A stretch of 64,000 nt of DNA from Corallium rubrum (taxonomy: Eukaryota > Cnidaria > Anthozoa > Scleralcyonacea > Coralliidae). The notes under the pieces are model-generated. The model was given only the letters and a program-made list of their open reading frames with translations. It was not told the origin of the DNA and made no database searches. The stretch is taken from positions 1-64,000 of the forward strand of contig CAXIUP010000095.1 in NCBI GenBank assembly GCA_964035015.1, given 5' to 3'. Shown here one piece after another: positions 54,139 to 64,000 of the stretch (positions are counted from its first letter, which is position 1; each line of letters opens with the position of its first letter). The position numbers were made by a program, and so were the translations under genes.

Positions 54139-54510
54139 TGTCAAGGGGAGACGACTCGGAAAGCTATGCGTGAAAGACTAATGTCTCGATATTACTTCGT
54201 CTAAGTTTAACACAAATTATCTACTTACATTCTGGGAAACACAGATCTCATAGAAGCTGTTCCGTCCGGAGTGGACAAAATGTCAAAATCTAATGCTGTT
54301 CCGATGAATCGTGTTAAGTTCAGCTCACCAGAGTCTGCGGAGAAACTTCAGTATGTATATCTCAATAACTATCATCCAAATGCTCAAATACAGAACCTGC
54401 GTCCTTGACGAGCAGAAGAAACTGATAAGATACTGTGTCGTGTGTCGAGCATACGTAACAAAAACTGACCAATAGCTGCATGTTATTACAATAATATCAC
54501 GGCCACCTCG
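52818..54510 (+). mobile_element. Pentamer-core element, copy 4
   Basis: Left flank with CATTAAACACTAAACATATT (the empty target site of the 57.5-kb element), GCCTAACACAGTAGCATGAA and AAAACTGCGTCACAGCG. Pentamer array 53385-53932, right flank with an intact 42-codon frame, ending near GACCAATAGCTGCATG. Frames of up to 260 codons across the array are artefacts. Confidence 0.7.
54280..54408 (+). CDS. 42-codon frame, copy in element 4
   Basis: Same frame as 5206-5334, intact from ATG to TGA, with Lys13 and Glu21. Coding status uncertain. Confidence 0.3.
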   Translation: MSKSNAVPMNRVKFSSPESAEKLQYVYLNNYHPNAQIQNLRP

Positions 54511-54965
54511 GTTTTCATTGTCTCCACACGCACATTTAATATCGAAATAACCCGATGCATAAAGATGAGGTACGATTATAGTAACTAATCATACCTAATG
54601 TTTATGCACGAGGTAGCCGACTCATGTAATGTGTAAGGTTTTACCTTTGGTTCAAGGTTACTATAAAAGAAGCTTTGTTGATTGAAGCCATCACACATTC
54701 AATGACAGTATTTGAGTATACACTAGTTGACACAGCTGAGCTGAGTGAATCGAAGAAGGAAAGATATTAAGACAACACGCAAACACGTGTTACGACAGTT
54801 ACGTTTAATCGGAATCTGGCTGCGCTGGTACTGGAACCGATTGGCGGACCTTTAGTTTTTCTTGAACGAGTTCTGCTTACTGGATTGCATTTCAAATAAA
54901 GATAGTTACCATAAAAAGTTGCCAGCCTTTACACACACGACACATGGCCACGTTTGGATGTCGAT
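54490..54965. repeat. Dispersed repeat, paralogue of 62375-62860
   Basis: Follows pentamer element 4 exactly as its partner follows element 7. Shared words include GTGACAGCTGAGCTGAGTGA-like sequence and GGACCTTTAGTTTTTCTTGA. The 54-kb copy has an extra 30 bp (CACCTCGGTTTTCATTG) and lacks a 25-bp piece present at 62.53 kb. Non-coding. Confidence 0.7.
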
Positions 54966-55100
54966 TTTATCGTGTAAGACATCACCAGCTACCTCACAAG
55001 TGAGACGAGAATGTATATTATTAAAGGTGTAAGCACGGGTGTAAGCTTATATAGGTGTAGTGTGTCGAATGTCTAAACGACTTACGTTGATCGGTCTAGT

Positions 55101-55392
55101 ATGTCGACACGTCGACAGGTTGGAAGATGTTCACTACGATGTCGACACGTCGACAGGTTGGAAAATGTTCATTACGATGTCGACAGGTCGACAGGTTGGA
55201 AGATGTTCACTACGATGTCGACACGTCGACAGGTTGGAAGATGTTCACTACCATGTCGACACGTCGACAGGTTCGAAGATGTTCACTATGATGTCGACAC
55301 GTCGACAGGTTCGAAGATATTCACTACAATGTCGACACGTCGACAGGTTCGAAGATGTTCACTACGATGTCGACACGTCGACAGGTTCGAAA
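55101..55392. repeat. 38-bp minisatellite with double SalI palindrome
   Basis: Eight units starting ATGTCGACACGTCGACAGGT and ending GATGTTCACTACG, the last one partial. Each unit has two GTCGAC sites. The unit is not a multiple of three, but no frame contains a stop, so two long frames (105 and 150 codons) run through it. They are probably spurious. Confidence 0.95.
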
Positions 55393-56390
55393 CTTGGACT
55401 GCTTGCAAGAGTTTATAGACATATACTATACATCGGATACTATTCTTGTAGCAATAGTTACGATATCAACAAAGTAACAAATCCAACAGACGGAGAAACC
55501 GCCGAAATATAATAAATAGTAATGTATAAGAATTCACGCAAATGAAAACAAACAAATATCCAATTTCATCATAATTTTATTAAACATTATTAAACTACGT
55601 TGTTGACATATACATAAAAGTTTAGAAGCATAAACTAGTGTAGAATCAGATTTAATGAAAGATATTAGAACAATAAATAAGCAAGAGAAGACAAACCATA
55701 ACAATAGACGAACGTTCTCGGCGCTCTCGCACGGCTTTGATATATCCGCAGAATCGCAGCTTGATATTCCCTCCACTTCGTACGGCTTTCCTTCAGGGCT
55801 ACACGCACAGCTTTCCAGATAGTAAACCACGGCAGACTTGAAGGAACATCTTATGTTTTTGGCTCATCCTAGTTCTAGAGAAAGAGTCCGTAGATATAGA
55901 AGCTATAGAGCGGTATAGTATTTATACCTGACAATGTGTACAAAATACAATGTATTAAGATCAGAAATTTGTCATTCGCGACGTATAACCGCCTGAAGGG
56001 TATAACTTTAGTTTATATGATCAGAAAAATTAAAAATCAAACGCACGTACCTGTTCTCATGATAGAGAAAAGTAGACATCCCACAAAATACTAGTCAGTA
56101 TTAATTAAAGTGAACGAGCAATCTAGGCGTTCCGGAATCTACGTCATAAATGTGCTGGTTCCCATGCCTTTTGAAAACTCGGCCGTGAACCGAAATGGCG
56201 GCGATTTTCGACATTTCAACAGGGCATAGAAAATCGAGAATTCATCCAAATCAAAAAAATTTTGGACTGAGGTACTCAACAAACCACAGTAATTTGATTT
56301 TTTAAAAAAAAACTATTTGCGGTTAGGGGCACTTTAAGGTTGTCTGCTTACTGTGCTCACTTTGACCTTTTAGAAATGTTACTGCAGTCA
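55393..56390. other. Mostly non-coding; weak open frame on the minus strand
   Basis: 55534-55830 (minus) is open for 98 codons. It has a Cys-rich start (LESCACSPEGKPYEVEG) and a hydrophobic stretch, LLLWFVFSCLFIVLISFI. It begins with GTG rather than ATG and shows no known domain. It could be a 3' exon with a membrane helix, or chance. Nothing else is seen. Confidence 0.25.
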
Positions 56391-57290
56391 TGTCAGTCAT
56401 TGTTGTAGCCTTTTTAAATATCAAATTACAATAATATTATCGTGAAATCAAATGATATTCCAAGAAGACCAATTCTCTATAAACTAATCGGAAACATACA
56501 TATTTCATCTTTAGTGTCATTGCAAAGCAAAATAAAATAGTCTATAGTATCATTGTTGGAAATATCGCTATGTAATGTTCAATCATAAACACAAAGAACA
56601 AAACGTACACTAGACTCAGGAAACTTGAGTAGATGAGTTCAGAATAATAAATGACAAAACCACTCAAGGTTCGGATTTCTTTGCACGTATTTAATTAAAA
56701 CTGCGTCACAGCGTGCTTGAAGATATGTTGTTTGCTTTACTTTACATTGCTGTCCTTTGCCTTGCTGTGCTTTCCTTTGCTTTGCTTTGCTTCGCTTTGC
56801 TGTGCCGTCCTCTGCTTTGCTTTTCTTTGCTGTGCTTTGCTTGAAGTTTGCTGTGCTTTGCTTTGCCTTGTTTCGCTTCGCTGGGCTGTGCTTCGCTTTG
56901 GCTTGTTTGCTTAATACCAAACAGAATACAGACGAAATACGAATACAAACAATTTTCAGTTCAGTGGTCAAAAGTGGCAGAACTGTCCATTGCCTTCATA
57001 CTTAGAAATAATCTTAGATAATAACCACATTCAAAATTATTTATCTCTATCAGTGACAGTCACCACATTAACCTTTTCAATCGCTTTGTTATTGTGAGAC
57101 AACTTGATCTTTTTACTCTGTCAAACGCCAGACGATTTTAGTCCTCAAGGGAAGACGTCTTGGAAAGCTATGCATGAAAAACTATGTCTCGGTATTATTT
57201 CGTCTGAGTATAACACAAATTATCTGCTTACATTCTGGGAAACACAGATCTCACAGAGCTGTTCCGTCCGGAGTGGACAAAATGTCAACT
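56391..57290 (+). mobile_element. Pentamer-core element, copy 5
   Basis: Left flank from about 56410 (diverged), AAAACTGCGTCACAGCG, a short pentamer array (56724-56912) and right flank to GAGTGGACAAAATGTCAACT near 57285. The 42-codon frame is cut after MS and replaced by the arm sequence of the 51.8-kb host unit. Confidence 0.65.
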
Positions 57291-57513
57291 GATGTCGAAT
57301 GTCTCCACTCTGGAGAGCGTTTTCGAAACGCTCCATTTTCGGTCACCAAAGACGCCGGATTAGTGTGGACGAAAGGCCTATAACCATATCAAAAACTAAA
57401 GTCTCTGTTTTCGCTTGAAAACGGAATAGTAATAATTATTAAGCCTTTGGTTTCCTCGCCACATTTAATTAAATTTTAATTACGTACCAGCTTTTCTTAT
57501 GGCAAAAATTAGC

Positions 57514-58383
57514 ATTAAACACTACGGTGAGGCGGTTTTTATAAAAAACCGAAAACCGAAAACCGCCGAAAAAACCCGGAAAAACCGAGTGAACCGATTT
57601 TTTTAAAACGCGTTCGAAACCATAGTTAAAAAAACATGCATGACGCTACTCGCGCAAGATTTGAGTTTCAAAAACAATTGTATTGATTATAACATCCTAA
57701 CTACAAATTACAAAGAAACATGCAGTATATAAGATAAATTTTACATTCAGGAGAATCGTCCAGTTTTTCGGCTTTCTTGAAGAAATGCCAAACGGCACTT
57801 TGGCAGAGAAATGTTACAAGTAACCAACAGTTTCGGACAGCGTAACAAAGTATTCCAAGTTCCAACGAACGGTTACTTAAAAAGGCAAAGCTGAAAGAGC
57901 ACGAGTCAGAAAATATATGCGATATAACATTGAAAGCGAAAATTGGTTAATTATTCATGTTACGCTCCAACTGTTTATGAGTCATACACCAATTTTACTT
58001 TAGACCTGTCTTCGCAGAGGTCCGCCTTCATTTGAACCAATCAAAATTCATCTTCGTTTGATCCGCTTATGCGTTCAAGCTCGTGCGAATCTGAATCGAA
58101 GCCTCTCCGTAATTTCCGTCCTCATATCGGAGATCATACCTGGCGATAAACGTACGGTATTTCGAAGACGCAAATCTCTTCAATCGTTTTCCCGTCAATA
58201 TTCCGTGTGTAAACGCAACAAAAACCCGTGTAGGTATGGTTCGATTTTATTGAAATACCGATTTTTCTTTCGATTTTACGATTTTTTCGGTTTTTCTCCA
58301 AAAGCAACATCGGTTAAATCGGCATTCAAAAAACATCGGGTTTTTTCGGTTTATCGATTAACCGCCTCACCCTATTAAACACT
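57514..58383. mobile_element. TIR element with 10-bp TSD, copy A
   Basis: Element 57524-58373 (850 bp), ends A(C/G)GGTGAGGCGGTT / AACCGCCTCACCCT. ATTAAACACT is repeated on both sides. The uninterrupted target is present in pentamer element 4 near 52909. The inner ends repeat AAAACCGAAAACC and TTTTTTCGGTTTATCG. An internal 106-codon frame starting MIRLCVQARANLNRS is conserved in both copies but has no recognisable domain. The TSD length would suit Mutator-like elements (8-10 bp). Confidence 0.75.
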
Positions 58384-59850
58384 AAACATATTATTATTCG
58401 GGCCTAACAGTAGCATGAATAATAAAATATTCAAAAACCAAACTGTAACTTGTCGTAAGTACTTGGCGAGGCAAATTCGCAACATTGTCATTTGGTTAAA
58501 AACCAGCAAGGAAAGCTGCGTAGCTGCGTTTCAGCACGATGGAGTTTCGCATACTCATTCAAATGAGTAACAAATTACAAGAATATATTATCGTGAAATC
58601 AAATGGTATTCCAAGAAGACAGTTTTCTAATTTTCTGTTTGCAAACAGATATATATTTCATTATTTCATCTTTACCGTCATTGCAAAGCAATGTAATGTA
58701 CGCTATGTAATGTTCAATCATAAACACAAAGAACAATACATATACGACACTGGCTTGAGCTCATATTCAGAATGGTAAATAACAAAACCAAACAGGTGCA
58801 GATTCGTTTACGTTAGTTTAATTAAAACTGCGTCACAGCGTCCTTCAAGATATGAGATGTTGTTTGCTTGGCTTTGCCTTGCTTTGCTGTGCCTTGCTTT
58901 GTTGTGCACAACAGTGCCTTGCTTTGCTGTGCTGTTTTTCTTCGCTTCGCTTTACTGTGCTTTATTACTGTGCTTTACTACTTTGCTGTGCTGTGCTTCG
59001 CTTCGCTTCCCTTCGCTTCCCTTCGCTTCCCTTTGCTTTGCTTCGCTGTGCCTTGCCTTGCTGTGCTTTGCTGTATTTTTCTTTCCTTCGTTTCGCTGTG
59101 CTTTACTTTGCTTTGCTGTACTTTGCTTCGCTGTACGTTGCTTTGCTTTGCTGTGCCTTGCTTTGTTGTGCCTTGCTTTGCTGTGCTGTTTTTCTTCGCT
59201 TCGCTTTACTGTGCTTTATTACTGTGCTTTACTACTTTGCTGTGCTTCGCTTCGCTTCCCTTTGCTTTGCTTCGCTGTGCCTTGTCTTGCTGTGCTTTGC
59301 TGTGTTTTTCTTTCCTTCGTTTCGCTGTGCTTTACTTTGCTTTGCTGTACTTTGCTTCGCTGTGCGTTGCTTTCCTTTGCTGTGCTTTGCTTTGCAGTGT
59401 TTCGCTGTGCTGTGCTGTGCTTTGCAAAAATTTGCTTTGCTGTGTTGTGCTTTGGTTTCCTTTGTTTTGCGTTGCTCTGCTTTACCATACGCAGTACAGA
59501 CGCAACAATTTTCACATCAGTGGTCAAAAGCAGCTTTGCCAGAACTGTCCATTCCTTTTATACTTAGAAATAATCTTAGATAATAACCACATTCAAAATT
59601 ATTTATCTCTATCAGTGACAGTGACCACATTAACCTTTTCAATCGCTTTGTTATTGTGGGACAACTTGATCTTTTTACTCTGTCTAACGGCAGACGATTT
59701 TACTCGTCAAGGGAGGACGTCTCGAAAAGCTATGCATGAAAGACTAATATGTCTCGGTATTATTTCGTCTGAGTATAACACAAATTATCTGCTTACATTC
59801 TGGGAAACACAGATCTCACAGAGCTGTTCCGTCCGGAGTGGACAAAATGT
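58380..59850 (+). mobile_element. Pentamer-core element, copy 6
   Basis: Left flank with GCCTAACAGTAGCATGAA, then ATGGAGTTTCGC and the region to AAAACTGCGTCACAGCG. Pentamer array 58860-59485; about 250 bp of the array is itself duplicated (58905-59150 and 59155-59345). Right flank to ATGTCAACTG, where it joins the host-unit arm as in copy 5. Confidence 0.7.
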
Positions 59851-60078
59851 CAACTGATGTCGAATGTCTCCACTCTGGAGAGCGTTTTCGAAACGCTCCA
59901 TTTTCGGTCACCGAAGACGCCGGATTAGTGTGGACGAAAGGCCTATAACCATATCAAAAACTAAAGTCTCTGTTTTCGCTTGAAAACGGAATAGTAATAA
60001 TTATTAAGCCTTTGGTTTCCTCGCCACATTTAATTAAATTTTAATTACGTACCTGCTTTTCTTATGGCAAAAATTAGC

Positions 60079-60958
60079 ATTAAACACTAGGGTGAGGCGG
60101 TTTTTATAAAAAACCGAAAACCGAAAACCGCCCGAAAAACCCCGGAAAAACCGAGTGAACCGATTTTTTTAAAACGCGTTCGAAACCATAGTTAAAAAAA
60201 CATGCATGACGCTACTCGCGCAAGATTTGAGTTTCAAAAACAATTGTATTGATTATAACATCCTAACTACAAATTACAAAGAAACATGCAGTATATAAGA
60301 TAAATTTTACATTCAGGAGAATCGTCCGGTTTTTCGGCTTTCTTGAAGAAATGCCAAACGGCACTTTGGCTCATTTTGGCAGAGAAATGTTACAAGTAAC
60401 CAACAGTTTCGGACAGCGTAACAAAGTATTCCAAGTTCCAACGAACGGTTACTTAAAAGGCAAAGCTGAAAGAGCACGAGTCAGAAAATATATGCGATAT
60501 AACATTGAAAGCGAAAATTGGTTAATTATTCATGTTACGCTCCAACTGTTTATGAGCCATACACCAATTTTACTTTAGACCTGTCTTCGCAGAGGTCCGC
60601 CTTCATTTGAACCAATCAAAATTCATCTTCGTTTGATCCGCTTATGCGTTCAAGCTCGTGCGAATCTGAATCGAAGCCTTTCCGTAATTTCCGTCCTCAT
60701 ATCGGAGATCATACCTGGCAATAAACGTACGGTATTTCGAAGACGCAAATCTCTTCAATCGTTTTCCCGTCAATATTCCGTGTGTAAACGCAACAAAAAC
60801 CCGTGTAGGTATGGTTCGATTTTATTGAAATACCGATTTTTCTTTCGATTTTTCGATTTTTTCGGGTTTTCTCCAAAAGCAACATCGGTTAAATCGGTAT
60901 TCAAAAAACATCGGGTTTTTTCGGTTTATCGATTAACCGCCTCACCCTATTAAACACT
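60079..60958. mobile_element. TIR element with 10-bp TSD, copy B
   Basis: Element 60089-60948 (860 bp), flanked by ATTAAACACT on both sides, with ends AGGGTGAGGCGG / CCGCCTCACCCT. Because it sits at the same place in both tandem units, the insertion came before the tandem duplication. Confidence 0.75.
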
Positions 60959-60959
60959 A

Positions 60960-62380
60960 AACATATTATTCGGGCCTAACAGTAGCATGAATAAAATAGT
61001 CAAAAACCAAACTGTAACTTGTCGTAAGTACTTGGCGAGGCAAATTCGCAACATTGTCATTTGGTTAAAAACCAGCAAGGAAAGCTGCGTAGCTGCGTTT
61101 CAGCACGATGGAGTTTCACATACTCATTCAAATGAGTAACAAATTACAAGAATATATTATCGTGAAATCAAATGGTATTCCAAGAAGACAGTTTTCTAAT
61201 TTTCTGTTTGCAAACAGATATATATTTCATTATTTCATCTTTACCGTCATTGCAAAGCAATGTAATGTACGCTATGTAATGTTCAATCATAAACACAAAG
61301 AACAATACATATACGACACTGGCTTGAGCTCATATTCAGAATGGTAAATAACAAAACCAAACAGGTGCAGATTCGTTTACGTTAGTTTAATTAAAACTGC
61401 GTCACAGCGTCCTTCAAGATATGAGATGTTGTTTGCTTGGCTTTGCCTTGCTTTGCTGTGCCTTGCTTTGTTGTGCACAACAGTGCCTTGCTTTGCTGTG
61501 CTGTTTTTCTTCGCTTCGCTTTACTGTGCTTTATTACTGTGCTTTACTACTTTGCTGTGCTGTGCTTCGCTTCGCTTCCCTTCGCTTCCCTTTGCTTTGC
61601 TTCGCTGTGCCTTGCCTTGCTGTGCTTTGCTGTATTTTTCTTTCCTTCGTTTCGCTGTGCTTTACTTTGCTTTGCTGTACTTTGCTTCGCTGTACGTTGC
61701 TTTGCTTTGCTGTGCTTTGCTTTGCTTTGCAGTGTTTCGCTGTGCTGTGCTTTGCAAAAATTTGCTTTGCTGTGTTGTGCTTTGGTTTCCTTTGTTTGGC
61801 TTTGCTCTGCTTTACCATACGCAGTACAGACGCAACAATTTTCACATCATGGTCAAAAGCAACTTTGCAGAACTGTCCATTCCTTTTATACTTACAAATA
61901 ATCTTAGATAACCACATTCAAAATTCTTTATCTCTATTAGTGACAGTCATCACATTAACCTTTTCAATCGCTTTGTTATTGTGGGACAACTTGATCTTTT
62001 TACTCTGCCTAACGCCAGACGATTTTACTCTGTCAAGGGGAGACGACTCGGAAAGCTATGCATGAAAGACTAATGTCTAGATATTACTTCGTCTCAGTTT
62101 AACACAAATTATCTACTTACATTCTGGGAAACACAGATCTCATAGAAGCTGTTCCGTCCAGAGTGGACAAAATGTCAAAATCTAATGCTGTTCCGATGAA
62201 TCGTGTTAAGTTCAGCTCACCAGAGTCTGCGGAGAAACTTCAGTATGTATATCTCAATAATTATCATCAATATGCTCAAATACAGAACCTGCGTCCTTGA
62301 CGAGCAGAAGAAACTGATAAGATACTGTGTCGTGTGTCGAGCATACGTAACAAAAACTGACCAATAGCTGCATGTTTATT
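60960..62380 (+). mobile_element. Pentamer-core element, copy 7
   Basis: Array 61429-61817. Right flank closest to copy 4 (both lack TAATA in CTTAGATAACCACATTC), ending in an intact 42-codon frame (62172-62300) and the downstream repeat shared with 54.5 kb. Confidence 0.7.
62172..62300 (+). CDS. 42-codon frame, copy in element 7
   Basis: Intact ATG to TGA. It differs from the 54.28-kb copy by P33Q and N34Y. Coding status uncertain. Confidence 0.3.
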   Translation: MSKSNAVPMNRVKFSSPESAEKLQYVYLNNYHQYAQIQNLRP

Positions 62381-62865
62381 ACAATAATATCACGGCATTT
62401 AATATCAAAATAACCCGAGGCATAAAGATGAGATACGATTATAGTAACTAATCATACCTAATGTTTATGCACGAGCTAGCCGACTCATGTAATGTGTAAG
62501 GTTTTACTTTTGGTTCAACGTTACTATAAATGAATTAAAACATTCTCATAACGTAAAAGAAGCTTTGTTGATTGAAGCCATCACACATTCAATGACAGTA
62601 TTCGAGTATACACTGGTTGACACAGCTGAGCTGAGTGACTCGAAGTAGGAAAGATATTAAGACAACACGCAAACACGTGTTACGACAGTTACGTTTAATC
62701 GGAATCTGGCTGCGCTGGTACTGGAACCGATTGGCGGACCTTTAGTTTTTCTTGAACGAGTTCCGCTTACCGGATTGCATTTCAAATAAAGATAGTTACC
62801 CTAAAAAGTTGCCAGCCTTTACACACACGATACATGGCCACGTTTGGATGTCGGTTTTATGCCAG
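62375..62865. repeat. Dispersed repeat, partner of 54490-54965
   Basis: Same content as the 54.5-kb copy, with a 25-bp insertion (TTAAAACATTCTCATAACG). It ends near GTTTGGATGTCG, where the two copies diverge. Confidence 0.7.
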
Positions 62866-62924
62866 ATACATTCCCTCGGGACTTTTTCTCTCGTTCCTTC
62901 CCGGTAACAGCAATATTACAAAGT

Positions 62925-63062
62925 GATAGCATAACATATTGGTAGATTAGTGATTAAATTGTCCCTCAAGCATCGGGAGGTTTAGTAAAAGGAGTTTACT
63001 AAACCTCCCTCGGCTTTCGGGTATATTTAATCACTAATCAACCTATATGTTATGCTATTACT
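62925..63062. mobile_element. Foldback element
   Basis: ATAGCATAACATATTGGTAG and TTAGTGATTAAAT pair with inverse copies on the right, around GGTTTAGTAAAAGGAGTTTACTAAACC. The stem is about 60 bp. Confidence 0.7.
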
Positions 63063-63430
63063 TATATGTACATTATGAAATATAATCATCATGTATATGA
63101 TGTCGTTGGGAGTTTCCCGAGCTAAGTAGGGACTTTCCCTCGAATTTTTAGCTAAGCATGCAAATGCTTGGAAAATGAATAAGACAAAATAATAATGCTA
63201 TATTATGTTTAATTTTCCCATGCTAGTAAAAGAAAATACAGTCAAAATATTTAGAATTAGAATCGAATGATAAGAGAAAACGGGCAGAGAGACATTGTAC
63301 ACCTCTGAACAGGTTTTAGTTATTAGCCAATGGCAATACGTGATTGGTAACCAAGGTGATAATGACGTGTGAGAGAACATCGGATCTTTCCGGATTTCAT
63401 ATGGAGTGACAGAACATAACAATTAATATA
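63060..63430. repeat. Dispersed downstream repeat, copy 3
   Basis: Matches 5395-5790 and 2520-2860. Here it leads straight into the second copy of the 7.17-kb MITE. Confidence 0.6.
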
Positions 63431-63865
63431 ATCAAAATATAGTAAAGGTGGTTTTCCACTAGGCGACATTTGTCGACCAACTCGACATTTTTCTTTTGTC
63501 TTGGCTAATTGGTTCCACTCGAGAGCTTGCAAGACAAAAGAAAATGTCGCTTCGTACAACATTTTTCACCTAGTGGAAAACTGCCTTAAGGTTTGATATA
63601 CTGTCTAATGTTTCAAGCGAAGGCCCTTCCTCAGAGAGAAACGTGAGCCTGACGAAGGGCTTTCACTCGAAATGTTAGACTCCTACATTCTCTGTTTCAG
63701 CAGTATATCAAATCTTACTATATTTTGATTGTTGTTTCAACACTGCCTACCAGCACGCTACTTTTATTTCACTGTTTAGATTATAACAATTAAAAGCTGT
63801 GTTTCTATAACTCTATGGGAAACATGAAATGATTGATACATCATCCAATGCACCATCGCTACACC
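63430..63865. mobile_element. Second copy of the 7.17-kb foldback MITE, interrupted
   Basis: AATCAAAATATAGTAA is followed by a nested insertion and then AGGTTTGATATACTG. The remainder matches 7190-7520, including the companion repeat with AGCTGTGTTTCTATAACTC. Confidence 0.65.
63444..63592. mobile_element. Nested MITE with AAGG(T/C)(G/A)GTTTTCCACTAGG ends
   Basis: The left end AGGTGGTTTTCCACTAGG and the right end CCTAGTGGAAAACTGCCTT are inverse. Inner arms have CGACATTTTTCTTTTGTCTT and the inverse AAGACAAAAGAAAATGTCG. TAA appears at both edges, consistent with a TA or TAA target. The empty site is at 7178-7192. Confidence 0.75.
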
Positions 63866-63884
63866 ACACAATAATATAACAATA

Positions 63885-64000
63885 AAAACAATTACAATAC
63901 TTACAATTAATAATAATAATTAATAAAAGAATAATAATAATAATAATTAATATTAATAATAATAATAATTACAATTAATAATAATATTTAATAAAAGAAT
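63885..64000. repeat. AAT-rich microsatellite at the right edge
   Basis: Imperfect TAATAATAAT/TTAATAAAAG repeats running to the end of the window. Confidence 0.8.

Larger units (their letters stand above)
57256..62390 (+). repeat. Tandem duplication, unit about 2.57 kb
   Basis: 57256-59820 and 59821-62390 are highly similar throughout, including a 0.85-kb TIR element, left flank, pentamer array and right flank. Matching positions differ by 2,564-2,569 bp (57261/59825, 57524/60089, 58851/61420). The main difference is the pentamer array: 0.63 kb versus 0.39 kb. The right edges diverge after the array flank. Confidence 0.85.

Noticed and set aside
55060-55512. A secreted or repeat protein encoded by the 38-bp minisatellite
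   Set aside because: Two overlapping frames are equally open, and the non-repeat ends have no domain or signal peptide.
58058-58378. 106-codon frame inside the GGGTGAGG TIR element as a transposase fragment
   Set aside because: It is conserved in both tandem units, but those are recent duplicates. No DDE-type motif is visible and the C-terminus runs into the terminal repeat.

Overview
This is eukaryotic, AT-rich, intron-bearing animal DNA. The gene and repeat content (a TPR-CHAT protein with near-identical 40-residue repeats, a Polinton/Maverick, a Penelope-like element, 5S- and tRNA-derived retroposons, and many foldback elements with TTAA or TA target sites) best fits a cnidarian, probably an anthozoan. 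The species cannot be named from the sequence. No bacterial operons, CRISPR arrays or prophage are present. Most long open frames are simple-repeat artefacts.

Layout. 1-7.5 kb holds two copies of a composite repeat family whose core is a TTTGC-type pentamer array, plus dispersed flanking repeats. 7.5-15.9 kb is a dense field of foldback/MITE elements, microsatellites and a 21-bp minisatellite. 15.9-20.6 kb is mostly plain non-coding sequence. 20.67-24.44 kb (minus strand) is the main gene, a large TPR array plus CHAT protease-like domain. 24.5-31.4 kb is a nest of mobile elements: a TTAA-flanked foldback element, long tetranucleotide arrays, a 5S rRNA-derived SINE, an inverted pair of Penelope-like elements with a 13-bp target duplication, and a LINE fragment. 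31.6-40.85 kb is a degenerate Polinton-like element. It has terminal inverted repeats, a broken integrase-chromodomain gene, GRF-type zinc-finger gene fragments, a 1.36-kb-arm palindrome and an inserted tandem tRNA-like retroposon. 41.25-41.68 kb (minus strand) is a short exon resembling a TRADD-N-type death-adaptor module, ending in a splice donor. 42-46 kb holds more foldback elements. 46-50 kb holds a huge pentamer array and a 2,262-bp GTAAGT array. 50-64 kb holds further copies of the pentamer-core family, including a tandem duplication of about 2.57 kb, and several cleanly bounded DNA-transposon relics.

Main hypothesis. The exon at 41.25-41.68 kb and the exon at 20.67-24.44 kb are on the same strand, in compatible splice phase, and could form one gene. 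It would be an adaptor-TPR-CHAT protein of the innate-immunity or cell-death type, with an intron of about 16.8 kb filled by a Polinton, a Penelope-like element and SINEs. This is an inference that RNA data could test directly.
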